DNA of 64,000 nucleotides, from assembly GCF_040822115.1 (NCBI RefSeq), contig NZ_CP162004.1, positions 3,519,001-3,583,000 on the forward strand. Reading direction: 5' to 3'. The notes under the pieces are model-generated. The model did no database searches and was not told the DNA's origin. It was given only the letters and a program-made list of their open reading frames with translations. This stretch comes from Flavobacterium sp. WC2421 (lineage in GTDB: Bacteria; Bacteroidota; Bacteroidia; Flavobacteriales; Flavobacteriaceae). Shown piece by piece: positions 33,837-42,379 of this stretch (positions within the stretch are counted from its first letter, which is position 1; each line of letters begins with the position of its first letter). The position numbers and the translations under genes are program-made.

Positions 33837-35684
33837 TTATTTTAGAACCGAAAATATAATCTTAGAATCATCATACACGCGTTGTGTTTGTTTTTTAAAA
33901 TCTTCTGGTTTGGCATAAAAGATATTGTCAACATAGGTTTGCGGATTCAAATCAATAAAAGGAAACCAAGTACTTTGAATTTGAATTTGAATTTTGTGTC
34001 CTTTCTTGAACGTATGCATTATATCTTGTAATTTGATTTTCACCGCTGTTTTTTCATTAGCTACAAAAGGTTCTGGATGGATAAAGCTATTTCTAAAACG
34101 GCCACGCATTACTTCACTTCGCACCATCATATGGTAATTGCTCATTTTTAAATATGGAGCTACCTCAGGTGTTTCCGGTTCATCCTTAGGGAACACATCA
34201 ATTACTTTTACAATCCAATCGGAATCGGTTCCAGATGTGGACACTTGTAATTGTGCCAATATAGCCCCTGCTAGAGTTGTTTTCTCCGTTAATTTTTCTG
34301 TTTCAAATACTAAAACATCAGGACGTCTCGCTGCAAAACGCTGATCATCGGTCATGTATTTTCTTGGCGTTATCCCTTTTTGATAGATATCTTCGGTAAA
34401 AGGAACTGGTTTTTTTGGATCGCTGATAAATTCTTGAAATCCACCATCATTTTGTGGTACGTTCGACAACTTATTTTGAGTCAAATAATACGTTTCTTTT
34501 ACTGCATTTTTTGGTGGCCAAACATCATAGGTTTTCCAATCTTTCACCCCTGTGTCAAAAACATAGGCTTCTGGTAATTTGTTTTCGCCCTTCCCATTGT
34601 CTTTTAAAAAGTGACGAAAAAAGTTGGCTTCAATATTTTTTTGAAAAAAACCAGAAATACTATCCCCAAATTTTATATTTCCAATCACTGCAGCAGGTGT
34701 ATTTCTAGCCCAATCGCCATGACTCCACGGCCCCATAACAATCGTATTGTAATTTTTACTGCTTTTTTCGATAGCCTGATACGTATTCAAAGGACCGTAC
34801 AAATCTTCAGCATCAAACCAACCTCCAACAATCATAACTGCAGGCTTGATGTCTTTTAAATGTTGTAAAATACCTCGTTTTTGCCAAAAATCATCATAGC
34901 TACTGTGGTCTTTTAGCTGTTGCCAAAATTCATTGTCTTTCCCATAAAATTTATCTAGGTTAGTCAAGGGACCCTGATCTAGAAAAAACTGATAATCATC
35001 TTTGGTTCCCATATCTGGAAATTGATACCAAGCTTTGCTCGTTTTCTCTGATTTTTGAATTCCAAACAAAGGAGTTGCTTTCCAATAGCTCAATAAATAA
35101 GCTCCATTGTGATGAAAATCATCAAAAAAGAAATCACTAATACAAGCCTGAGGCGAAACTGCTTTCAAGGCAGGATGGTTACTCAACAACGAATACGTAG
35201 AATAAAATCCAGGGTACGAAATTCCCCAAACTCCTACATTTCCATTATTATTGCCCACGTTTTTCACCAGCCAGTCAATCGTATCATAAGTATCTGATGC
35301 TTCGTCTACTTGGGTTTTCCCTTTTTTGTTAGGAATATAAGCGCGCATGTTATCATACAAACCGTCACTCATCCAGCGCCCACGCACATCTTGATACACA
35401 ACAATATAACCTTCCTTCATCATGGTATCACTAGGGCCAATGCTCTTTTTAAACTGTGTTTCTCCATAAGGCGCACAACTGTAAGGCGTGCGCTGCATAA
35501 TGATTGGGTATTTTTTAGAATGGTCTTTTGGCGTATAAATGGCAGTAAATAAAGTTACACCATCACGCATTTTAATACTTACTTCCTTTTTAGTGTAGTA
35601 TTCTCCTACTGTACTTGGCGTTAGGTCTTGGGCAAAAACGCCAGTAGTAATTGCGAAAAATGCAATAAATAATAGTTTTTTCAT
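33837..35684 (-). CDS. CocE/NonD family (X-Pro dipeptidyl-peptidase type) serine hydrolase, secreted
   Basis: 615 residues with a signal peptide (LLFIAFFAITTGVFAQ). N-terminal alpha/beta-hydrolase fold: KYPIIMQRTPYSCAPYG, catalytic Ser in VGVWGISYPGFYS, Asp in MIVGGWFDAEDLYG, His in GPWSHGDWAR. C-terminal jelly-roll domain of the PepX/CocE type (about 390-610; TSGTDSDWIVKVIDVFPKDE, HKIQIQIQSTWFPF). Family members cleave acyl or aminoacyl bonds: glutaryl-7-ACA acylase, cocaine esterase, X-Pro peptidase. Secreted location suggests peptide or ester degradation. Confidence 0.92.
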   Translation of the reverse strand: MKKLLFIAFFAITTGVFAQDLTPSTVGEYYTKKEVSIKMRDGVTLFTAIYTPKDHSKKYPIIMQRTPYSCAPYGETQFKKSIGPSDTMMKEGYIVVYQDVRGRWMSDGLYDNMRAYIPNKKGKTQVDEASDTYDTIDWLVKNVGNNNGNVGVWGISYPGFYSTYSLLSNHPALKAVSPQACISDFFFDDFHHNGAYLLSYWKATPLFGIQKSEKTSKAWYQFPDMGTKDDYQFFLDQGPLTNLDKFYGKDNEFWQQLKDHSSYDDFWQKRGILQHLKDIKPAVMIVGGWFDAEDLYGPLNTYQAIEKSSKNYNTIVMGPWSHGDWARNTPAAVIGNIKFGDSISGFFQKNIEANFFRHFLKDNGKGENKLPEAYVFDTGVKDWKTYDVWPPKNAVKETYYLTQNKLSNVPQNDGGFQEFISDPKKPVPFTEDIYQKGITPRKYMTDDQRFAARRPDVLVFETEKLTEKTTLAGAILAQLQVSTSGTDSDWIVKVIDVFPKDEPETPEVAPYLKMSNYHMMVRSEVMRGRFRNSFIHPEPFVANEKTAVKIKLQDIMHTFKKGHKIQIQIQSTWFPFIDLNPQTYVDNIFYAKPEDFKKQTQRVYDDSKIIFSVLK

Positions 35685-35912
35685 GTAAACAATAGCTAAT
35701 TATAGAACGGTAAAGATATTTAGAATAATAGTATAATAAAACATCCAATGATAGAATTTTGATATATCATTAAAATTAGGTCTTGTGATTCTAGTTTTTT
35801 TAGTGTCAATTTACTAATGATTAAATAAAACCTAAATTCTTTTCTATTTATGCTATCTGTTAGTAACAAAACTAAGGTAACATCGTCTTATTTATAAAGC
35901 AACATAACCTAT

Positions 35913-37442
35913 ATGAAACCAAACTTCTTTACTACTTTGTTCACGTTGCTTATGATTCAACTAGGATTTGCCCAAAATATAAAAGGAAAAATAATCGATT
36001 CTACAACTGGGGAAAGTATTCCGTATGCTAATATTAAGGTAAACGAGTCGGAAAACTTGGTTTCTAATGCAGAAGGTTTTTTTACGCTATCAGAGAAAAA
36101 CAGTACTGACGAAACCTTGCTTACGGTTTCTTATTTGGGTTTCGTCAATAGGCAATTGACCGTCAGCGAATTGAAAAAATTGGATTTCAGTATTAAACTG
36201 ACGCCAGGCGTTTTTGAACTTAATGATGTTGCCGTGTCTAACATAAAACCAAATCCTTATGAGATTATGGCTAATGTTAAAGCCAACTTAAGCCGTAATT
36301 ATGCCACTGGAGAAACAGGGTCAAAAGACATGCTTTTTTATAGAAAATCAAACAATTTTAAACCCTCTTTAATTGATGTTGAAATTAATAAGTCGACAGG
36401 GTTTACAAAACAAGCTTTAAACAAAGTCAATACTGACTTAAAGGCTTTTTCTAAGCAATTAATTTCGCATCCTCCGCAGGAATTCACTGACATCCTTTGT
36501 AATTATTATTCGGTTAAAACCAAAAAAGGAGACAAATTCCTCTTCAACTCAAAACTGGATGTTCTTAAAGCCACTGTATTAAAAAACGAAGGCCGTTCTA
36601 GCGCAATGGACGATTTAGAAAAAACAGTCATGAATTTGATTTTGAAGCACTTAGACTCCACTAAATATTACCGCGCAAAAAGTGGCCTTTTTGGATCAAG
36701 AGACACGATTTCGTTACGTAAAGACTTCAATAAAAAGAAAAACAAAGGTATTGACATAGAAATAAACAGCCAGTTAACGGCCACCAAAGCCAGTTTGAAT
36801 TCCTTTCTGTCAGATGCTAATTTTCTAAGTAGTACAAAATTAGAATTTATTAAAAAGACGGATTTATATGACTATACCTACGAAGGAGTAACGTATACTA
36901 ATGAGAATGAATTTGCCTACATACTGAGTTTTAAACCTCGAAGAAGCAAGGCGAAATATCTAGGTAAATTATATATTTCTGAAACGGATTATGCCATCTT
37001 GAGAACAGATTATATCCTAGACGAAGGAGAGAAGTTGAATAATTTTAACATGAAGTTTCTATTAGGAATTAAAGCTTCAGAGAATGTCAGTAAAGGAACA
37101 ATAACCTACAAGAAAAAAGCAGAAGACGGGAGTTATTATATGCAATATGCCGCTGTTGAAAAGGGAAATTACTTTTATTTAAACCGCCCTTTAAAATTTA
37201 TTGAATTAACGAGTAGTGAAAAAGATGTGCTGGCACTTGATATAAAAATTGAAGCAAATACGAGCAATAAAATAGAGTTCCTCAATATGTCTCGATCTGA
37301 AACAACTGCAGCTGCAATTGAAAAAATAAAGGAAGCCGATTTTAAATTTAAAACTATCAAATCGTATGATCCTACCATTTGGAAAGACTACAATGCCATC
37401 GAACCCTTACAAGAAATGAAACAATTCAAAGCTATGAATTAA
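35913..37442 (+). CDS. Carboxypeptidase-like regulatory domain protein of unknown function (secreted/outer-membrane associated)
   Basis: 509 residues with a signal peptide (FFTTLFTLLMIQLGFAQ). Residues 22-105 are a CarboxypepD_reg-like beta-sandwich (IKGKIIDSTTGESIPYANIK, LVSNAEGFFTLSE, LLTVSYLGFVNRQL) as found at the N-terminus of TonB-dependent receptors. The remaining 400 residues do not form a plug or barrel; they contain a beta-rich region (YTYEGVTYTNENEFAYILSF, LYISETDYAILRTDYILDEG) that resembles outer-membrane lipoprotein-like folds. Flanking genes give no functional hint. Confidence 0.82.
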   Translation: MKPNFFTTLFTLLMIQLGFAQNIKGKIIDSTTGESIPYANIKVNESENLVSNAEGFFTLSEKNSTDETLLTVSYLGFVNRQLTVSELKKLDFSIKLTPGVFELNDVAVSNIKPNPYEIMANVKANLSRNYATGETGSKDMLFYRKSNNFKPSLIDVEINKSTGFTKQALNKVNTDLKAFSKQLISHPPQEFTDILCNYYSVKTKKGDKFLFNSKLDVLKATVLKNEGRSSAMDDLEKTVMNLILKHLDSTKYYRAKSGLFGSRDTISLRKDFNKKKNKGIDIEINSQLTATKASLNSFLSDANFLSSTKLEFIKKTDLYDYTYEGVTYTNENEFAYILSFKPRRSKAKYLGKLYISETDYAILRTDYILDEGEKLNNFNMKFLLGIKASENVSKGTITYKKKAEDGSYYMQYAAVEKGNYFYLNRPLKFIELTSSEKDVLALDIKIEANTSNKIEFLNMSRSETTAAAIEKIKEADFKFKTIKSYDPTIWKDYNAIEPLQEMKQFKAMN

Positions 37443-37495
37443 GTTAGTAAAATAGCTAATGATTAAAACATTAAGCCAAAAACTGCTAAATTAAT

Positions 37496-37503
37496 TAACT
37501 TTG
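37496..37503 (+). promoter_or_regulatory. -7 promoter element (TAACTTTG) before the MepB-like gene
   Basis: Full TAnnTTTG match, 24 bp before the ATG at 37528. It covers the alternative TTG start at 37501, which rules that start out. Confidence 0.6.
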
Positions 37504-37527
37504 AAACTCAACAGCACTTTTCAATTT

Positions 37528-38061
37528 ATGATTCTTCAACACTCCACAAGCCATAGTATTCCAAACCAATTAAAAATAATAAAAGAATTATATTACGATA
37601 AATACGGACTTCCTATTACCCAACTTAGTATTAATCCCGAGAGTAAAGAGTATGAAGCCTGTACGTTTTTATTGAATAAAAAAATGATTGTTTATCGTCA
37701 AGGGAAAATTACTCCTACTAAAGTTGGACAATTTGTAACCGTATGGAAAAGAAATAAAGCTGGTATTACAGCTCCTTTTGATACAAAAGATATCCTAGAT
37801 TTCATAATTATAACTGTAAAAACGGATACACAATTAGGTCAATTTATATTCCCGAAAGCGGTATTAATCACAAAAGGAATTCTAACTCATAATGGCAAAG
37901 AGGGGAAACGTGGCATAAGAGTTTATGCACCTTGGGACAGAGTGAGCAGCAAACAAGCAATACAAACCCAAAGTTGGCAAACTGATTATTTTTTACAGCT
38001 TGATGAAGAAAATAAAATAGATCAAATGCGCATAAAAGAATTATTAGGAAATAATAAATAA
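37528..38061 (+). CDS. MepB family protein
   Basis: 177 residues from ATG 37528; the frame opens earlier at a TTG, but that lies in the promoter. The MepB-domain pattern is clear: YEACTFLLNKKMIVYRQGKITPTKVGQFVTVWKR, FIFPKAVLITKGILT, GKRGIRVYAPWD, AIQTQSWQTDYFLQL. MepB was named from the Staphylococcus mepRAB multidrug-efflux operon but its biochemical role is unknown. Cytoplasmic. It converges with the deacetylase gene 22 bp away. Confidence 0.85.
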   Translation: MILQHSTSHSIPNQLKIIKELYYDKYGLPITQLSINPESKEYEACTFLLNKKMIVYRQGKITPTKVGQFVTVWKRNKAGITAPFDTKDILDFIIITVKTDTQLGQFIFPKAVLITKGILTHNGKEGKRGIRVYAPWDRVSSKQAIQTQSWQTDYFLQLDEENKIDQMRIKELLGNNK

Positions 38062-38083
38062 CAAAAACCAATAAGACATTTAA

Positions 38084-38878
38084 TTATTTATGTTCTTTAA
38101 TGTATTTTGCTACTTCTACCATAGGTGCAACCCAAATATCTTTTTTTCGCTTTTTTAAATATGCCAGTAATTTACGGTGCTCTTCTAAATCTACATTTAA
38201 TCCATGTTCACCACCAACACCGTGAAATAGAAAAACAATAAAAGATTGCGCCTTTTCAGCGGCTTCAACTTGAGCAATCATTTGCGCAGCGGTACTACCA
38301 TTTTGTCCAAAAGCATTCACATTGGATAGATCTACCTCTTTTATTGAAAGGAAATTAGATTCAACTCCACGAGCAGCTACAAAATCATTCTTTAAAAAAT
38401 TATAGTAAAGCGTGTCATTTACGGTAAGATCCCCACATGGATAGGCAAAAGTACGTTCCACTTTTCCATCAATCGCTTTGAGTAATGCATTTGTCACTCG
38501 TACTTCGTTTACGGCTCTTGCCACAGAATACTTGGACAAATCAGTTTCTGAAGTAACAAAACCTCTTCCGGGTAAACGACCATCACAAGGATGATTCAAG
38601 GAATGGTTTCCTAATTCATGGCCTTTCTTTGATGCGTTACGCCATTCTTCTATTCGATTTGCCACCACTGGCGAACCGCCTATTAGATAAAAAGTTCCTT
38701 TAAATTTATAGGAATTGAGCATAGGTATTACCTTATCAAGATGAATATTTAAAGCATCATCATAGGTTAATACAACCCCACATTTTTTACCATTCCAGTT
38801 TCTATTTCCTTCTTGTGCATTAATAGTAGGAACGGCCAACACAGCTAATATAAGAAGTAAGGTATTTTTTAAATTCAT
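38084..38878 (-). CDS. Secreted polysaccharide deacetylase (NodB homology, CE4)
   Basis: 264 residues with a signal peptide (NTLLLILAVLAVPTINAQ). NodB motifs: VVLTYDDALNIHLD (motif 1, catalytic and metal Asp), ELGNHSLNHPCDGRL (motif 2, the two metal histidines), RTFAYPCGDL (motif 3), and FIVFLFHGVGG (motif 5 with the catalytic His). CE4 enzymes remove acetyl groups from peptidoglycan, chitin or xylan. Periplasmic or secreted. Confidence 0.92.
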   Translation of the reverse strand: MNLKNTLLLILAVLAVPTINAQEGNRNWNGKKCGVVLTYDDALNIHLDKVIPMLNSYKFKGTFYLIGGSPVVANRIEEWRNASKKGHELGNHSLNHPCDGRLPGRGFVTSETDLSKYSVARAVNEVRVTNALLKAIDGKVERTFAYPCGDLTVNDTLYYNFLKNDFVAARGVESNFLSIKEVDLSNVNAFGQNGSTAAQMIAQVEAAEKAQSFIVFLFHGVGGEHGLNVDLEEHRKLLAYLKKRKKDIWVAPMVEVAKYIKEHK

Positions 38879-38938
38879 TTATGCTAATTTATAAAGGGTA
38901 ATGATTTATAGACAATGTATTTGAGTTGTGAATATCGC

Positions 38939-39532
38939 TTATTGATGTTTTTTCCTAAACTTAAAAAATAAGACAATAGTAATAACAATCATCAAAAGTA
39001 CAAATATAAAATGTCTTACAAATTCAAGTTCTTTTAACAAATATTCCAAACTGTTGTGAAATAACATTACGGCGGCGATATAAAGCGTTATAAAAATAAG
39101 CGTTCCAAATCCATTAACAATAAAAAAAGTACGCCATTTAACATGAAAAAGCCCTGCAAAAATGGGACTAAAAAACCTAATTTTAGGAATAAAACTCAAT
39201 AGCAATAGGGTTCTCACACTGTGTTTTTCCATTCCGTCAATATATTTTTTTTGCATCTTTTCCCCAATTTTATTTTTAAAGCGATCAATTAATTTATTCC
39301 CTGAAAAGGCCAACCAATAAAATAAATTATCAATAATAGTTAATCCACAAAAAGCGGATAATCCTGCATAATACGGATTGATTACATGATGTTGAGCAAT
39401 ATAACCTATAGATAACAAGGTAACTTCTTCTGGGATGGGAGTCAATTGATCCAGAAATAGAAACCAAATGAAAATACCAAAATAGCTTAGTGGATTATAT
39501 GAAAAGATAAGGCCATACATATTCAATTTCAT
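38939..39532 (-). CDS. DedA family membrane protein
   Basis: 197 residues. DedA/VTT features: WFLFLDQLTPIPEEVTLLSIGYIA (re-entrant loop with the conserved Glu), SFIPKIRFFSPIFAGLFHVKWRTF (the F/R-x3-R..G..M/F-x4-F region) and a C-terminal helix (FIFVLLMIVITIVLFF). DedA proteins are undecaprenyl-phosphate or phospholipid flippases/scramblases in the inner membrane. A consensus -7 element lies 8 nt upstream of its ATG. Confidence 0.87.
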   Translation of the reverse strand: MKLNMYGLIFSYNPLSYFGIFIWFLFLDQLTPIPEEVTLLSIGYIAQHHVINPYYAGLSAFCGLTIIDNLFYWLAFSGNKLIDRFKNKIGEKMQKKYIDGMEKHSVRTLLLLSFIPKIRFFSPIFAGLFHVKWRTFFIVNGFGTLIFITLYIAAVMLFHNSLEYLLKELEFVRHFIFVLLMIVITIVLFFKFRKKHQ

Positions 39533-39540
39533 TAGTTATT

Positions 39541-39548
39541 CAAATTTA
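39541..39548 (-). promoter_or_regulatory. -7 promoter element (TAAATTTG) 8 nt before the DedA start codon
   Basis: Minus-strand TAAATTTG followed by AATAACTA and the ATG at 39532; implies a leader of only a few nucleotides. Confidence 0.55.
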
Positions 39549-39630
39549 CTAAATTAGAAAAAGAAATAACCAATTCAATATCATTAAGTTATAAAAATCA
39601 GATTTTAAAATTTCAATCCATAATTTAGTC

Positions 39631-39638
39631 TAATTTTG
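39631..39638 (+). promoter_or_regulatory. -7 promoter element (TAATTTTG) of the 39667 membrane protein gene
   Basis: Full TAnnTTTG match, 28 bp before the ATG at 39667. Confidence 0.5.
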
Positions 39639-39666
39639 CTTTTCCTAAAAGTAACAACACACAATT

Positions 39667-40116
39667 ATGCTCTCAAAAGTACAGTTTAAAGAATGGTTTG
39701 ATCGCTATAAATATGCTGAGTTAGCTGCGACCTCTGCTGCTTTACTGGGTTCACAATTCAGTCTTTTTTTTAATGGTTTGACTACAGCCTACTTGATTAC
39801 GTTTACGGAGTATTTAGCTTTTTATGGAGTTATTATCACTATGGTCTATCTGCAACTTTCAAAAAAGAATGAAGCGATAGCACAACAAACTTCTCTAACT
39901 GATTTGTTACAAATTGTCAAGAACCTACTATTAGAATTTGGATATCCTGCACTTCTGGATATTGCATTTGTTCGGCCTTTTTGTATGTACTGGTTGCCTA
40001 TTGCAACAGGAAATGCCGTAACGGGAATTATGGCCGGGAAGATTTGTGCTGATGTGGTTTTTTACTTTCTCACTATTGTCAATTACGAATGGATGAAAAG
40101 GAATAATCATTACTAG
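39667..40116 (+). CDS. Conserved hypothetical membrane protein
   Basis: 149 residues, soluble N-terminus (KEWFDRYKYAELAATSAALL) and about four membrane helices (LFFNGLTTAYLITFTEYLAFYGVIITMVYLQ as two, then YPALLDIAFVRPFCMYWLPI and VTGIMAGKICADVVFYFLTIVNY). No family recognised. A -7 element lies 28 bp upstream. Confidence 0.75.
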   Translation: MLSKVQFKEWFDRYKYAELAATSAALLGSQFSLFFNGLTTAYLITFTEYLAFYGVIITMVYLQLSKKNEAIAQQTSLTDLLQIVKNLLLEFGYPALLDIAFVRPFCMYWLPIATGNAVTGIMAGKICADVVFYFLTIVNYEWMKRNNHY

Positions 40117-40141
40117 ACAAAAACCAAATTACACCTCAACT

Positions 40142-40307
40142 CCCCTGCCCCTGATTGAAGCGTAAAACCCGAAATTACCACAGCCTACAAAGCCGTGCGA
40201 GAAAAGAGCGACCGCAGGAAGCTCCTTTTATTGCCGGATATGGGCTGTGGTAAAGAGGATTTGTAGCGAAAAGCAGGATTAGGCTCAAATAAAAATCGCT
40301 CTTTTTT
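40142..40307. repeat. Structured, GC-richer intergenic element (palindromic family, member 1)
   Basis: Begins CCCCTGCCCCTGATTGAAGC and ends near AGCAGGATTAGGCTC. Pairs: TTACCACAGCC (40175-40185) with GGCTGTGGTAA (40243-40253); AAAAGAGC (40202-40209) with GCTCCTTTT (40221-40229); or AAAAGAGCGA with TCGCTCTTTT (40296-40305), which has a terminator-like T-run. Ends resemble those of the element at 54794-54875. Base composition is well above the surrounding sequence in GC. Confidence 0.6.
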
Positions 40308-40350
40308 GAAAATATTTCCCAATTTGAATTTATAAAAGTTTACAAACGCT

Positions 40351-40358
40351 TATTTTTG
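40351..40358 (+). promoter_or_regulatory. -7 promoter element (TATTTTTG) 4 nt before the rlmD start codon
   Basis: TATTTTTG, then CGCT, then ATG at 40363. A TTTG lies 24 bp further upstream (40323-40326). The mRNA should start at or within a base or two of the ATG. Confidence 0.6.
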
Positions 40359-40362
40359 CGCT

Positions 40363-41775
40363 ATGGGAAGAAAAAATACAGACAAGGTTGTCTTTCATCA
40401 AATAAAAGTCCTTGATGCAGGTGCAAAAGGCGTATCGGTAGCAAAAGCGCCGGATGGTAAAGTAGTGTTCATACCGAATGTGGTTCCGGGTGATGTGGTT
40501 GATGTACAAACTTTTAAAAAGCGTAAGTCGTTTTATGAAGGAAAAGCGGTGCATTTTCATGAGTTTTCGGAGCACCGTGTGGAACCTGTTTGCGAGCATT
40601 TTGGTGTTTGCGGAGGTTGTAAATGGCAAAATATGAACTACAACCAACAGTTGTATTATAAGCAAAATGAGGTTTTGAACCACTTGCAACGCATCGGGAA
40701 AATTGAACTTCCTGAATTTGAACCTATTTTAGGATCAGAGAAAAAGTTTTTCTACAGAAACAAAATGGAATTTTCATTTTCTAACAGCCGTTGGTTAACC
40801 GAAAAAGAAATTGACAGCACGGAAGATTTAGGAAATAGAAACGCACTAGGTTTCCATATTCCAAAAATGTGGGATAAAATCCTGGGCATCAATAAATGCC
40901 ATTTGCAAGAAGATCCATCGAATGCAATACGTAATGAAGTTCGAGATTTTGCTAATGCAAACGGACTGACATTCTTTAACCCTAGAGAACATTCTGGTTT
41001 ATTGAGAACCTTAATGCTGCGCACCGCTTCAACAGGTGAAATCATGGTTTTGATTCAATTTTTTGAAAACGACAAAGCCAACAGAGAATTGATCTTAGAC
41101 CATTTATACGAGAAATTCCCGCAAATTACTTCATTGCAATATGTAGTGAATAATAAAGCAAATGATACCTTATATGACACGGATATTAAATTGTACAAAG
41201 GTCGCGACTATATCTTAGAAGAGATGGAAGGATTGAAATTTAGCATTAATGCTAAGTCTTTTTACCAAACCAACTCCGACCAAGCCTACGAATTATACAA
41301 AATAACACGTGATTTTGCTGGATTGACAGGAAATGAAATTGTGTATGATTTATATACGGGAACGGGTACTATTGCTCAATTTGTTTCTAAAAAAGCAAAA
41401 AAAGTAATAGGTGTAGAAAGTGTTCCTGATGCCATTAAAGATGCAAAAGCGAATGCGGTACGCAATGAAATTACAAATTGTGAGTTCTTTGTAGGAGACA
41501 TGAAAGTGGTGTTCAATGATAGTTTCATTGCACAACACGGACATCCAGATGTTATTATAACAGATCCGCCTCGTGACGGAATGCATAAAGACGTGATTGA
41601 ACAAATCATGAAAATTGCTCCAGAGAAAGTGGTGTATGTAAGTTGTAATTCGGCTACACAAGCACGTGATTTAGCCTTGATGGACGAGAAATACAAAGTG
41701 ACTCGCGTGCGCCCTGTGGATATGTTTCCGCAAACACATCATGTGGAAAATGTAGTGTTACTCGAGAAAAGATAA
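40363..41775 (+). CDS. rlmD: 23S rRNA (uracil(1939)-C5)-methyltransferase
   Basis: 470 residues, RumA/RlmD family. N-terminal TRAM domain (about 8-65; VLDAGAKGVSVAKAPDGKVVF, VVPGDVVDVQ), Fe-S cluster cysteines in PVCEHFGVCGGCKWQ plus a later Cys (INKCHLQ), and the SAM-dependent methyltransferase domain (VYDLYTGTGTIAQF; ITDPPRDGMHK; catalytic Cys in YVSCNSATQARDLAL). It methylates U1939 of 23S rRNA using a 4Fe-4S-stabilised fold. The start codon nearly touches its promoter. Confidence 0.93.
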   Translation: MGRKNTDKVVFHQIKVLDAGAKGVSVAKAPDGKVVFIPNVVPGDVVDVQTFKKRKSFYEGKAVHFHEFSEHRVEPVCEHFGVCGGCKWQNMNYNQQLYYKQNEVLNHLQRIGKIELPEFEPILGSEKKFFYRNKMEFSFSNSRWLTEKEIDSTEDLGNRNALGFHIPKMWDKILGINKCHLQEDPSNAIRNEVRDFANANGLTFFNPREHSGLLRTLMLRTASTGEIMVLIQFFENDKANRELILDHLYEKFPQITSLQYVVNNKANDTLYDTDIKLYKGRDYILEEMEGLKFSINAKSFYQTNSDQAYELYKITRDFAGLTGNEIVYDLYTGTGTIAQFVSKKAKKVIGVESVPDAIKDAKANAVRNEITNCEFFVGDMKVVFNDSFIAQHGHPDVIITDPPRDGMHKDVIEQIMKIAPEKVVYVSCNSATQARDLALMDEKYKVTRVRPVDMFPQTHHVENVVLLEKR

Positions 41776-41796
41776 GATTGTTGAATAACGAATAAT

Positions 41797-41838
41797 GATT
41801 GCTAATTTTTGATTTAAAAAAATCGGGAATTAGCAATC
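41797..41838 (+). other. 18-bp hairpin between rlmD and the DUF6452 gene
   Basis: GATTGCTAATTTTTGATT (41797-41814), loop TAAAAA, AATCGGGAATTAGCAATC (41821-41838). All 18 positions pair in plus-strand RNA only if three U-G wobbles are allowed; the opposite strand would have three A-C mismatches. It lies 21 nt after rlmD and just before the next start codon. Confidence 0.5.
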
Positions 41839-41857
41839 TTCATTCAATATAATGTAT

Positions 41858-42379
41858 ATGAAAAAAATAATTCTTTTAGTATTGACTATTGCTTTCACTT
41901 TCTCCAGCTGTGAGAAAGATGATATTTGTGATGCCAATACCGTTACTACTCCTCGATTAGTGATTTCGTTTTATGACATAAACAATTCATCTGTTTTGAA
42001 AAATGTGACGAATCTAAAAATAATTGGAGAAGGAATGACGGAAGGAATTACATATAAAAGTAGTACTTTGATTAATGGAAGTACGGTTTCTATTCCGCTA
42101 AAAACAGATGCAGATGCAACTAGTTTCCGTTTTATATTGAATTATGGTAATTCAAATCCAGCGGTAGTGTATGAAGACAATCTAAAGTTTAATTATTCCC
42201 GAACTACTGTTTTTGTATCTAGAGCCTGTGGATTTAAAACTGAATTTACTTTAGATCCATTAATTCCATATGTTCATACAGCTGCAGATGTTACTGTTGA
42301 AAAATGGATTCAATATATTGCAGTAAAAAATAGCGCTATCAATAACGAAAATGAAACACACCTTGAAATATATTTTTAG
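41858..42379 (+). CDS. DUF6452 family lipoprotein
   Basis: 173 residues from the ATG at 41858 (another ATG at 41852, two codons earlier, is equally possible). Lipoprotein signal with lipobox TFSSC (ILLVLTIAFTFSSC). The mature part starts with an acidic, cysteine-containing segment (EKDDICDANTVTTPRLVISFYD), followed by a beta-rich domain and a late cysteine (RACGFKTEFTLD). A short gene pair with the next DUF6048 gene is standard in Flavobacteriaceae; its function is unknown. Confidence 0.85.
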   Translation: MKKIILLVLTIAFTFSSCEKDDICDANTVTTPRLVISFYDINNSSVLKNVTNLKIIGEGMTEGITYKSSTLINGSTVSIPLKTDADATSFRFILNYGNSNPAVVYEDNLKFNYSRTTVFVSRACGFKTEFTLDPLIPYVHTAADVTVEKWIQYIAVKNSAINNENETHLEIYF

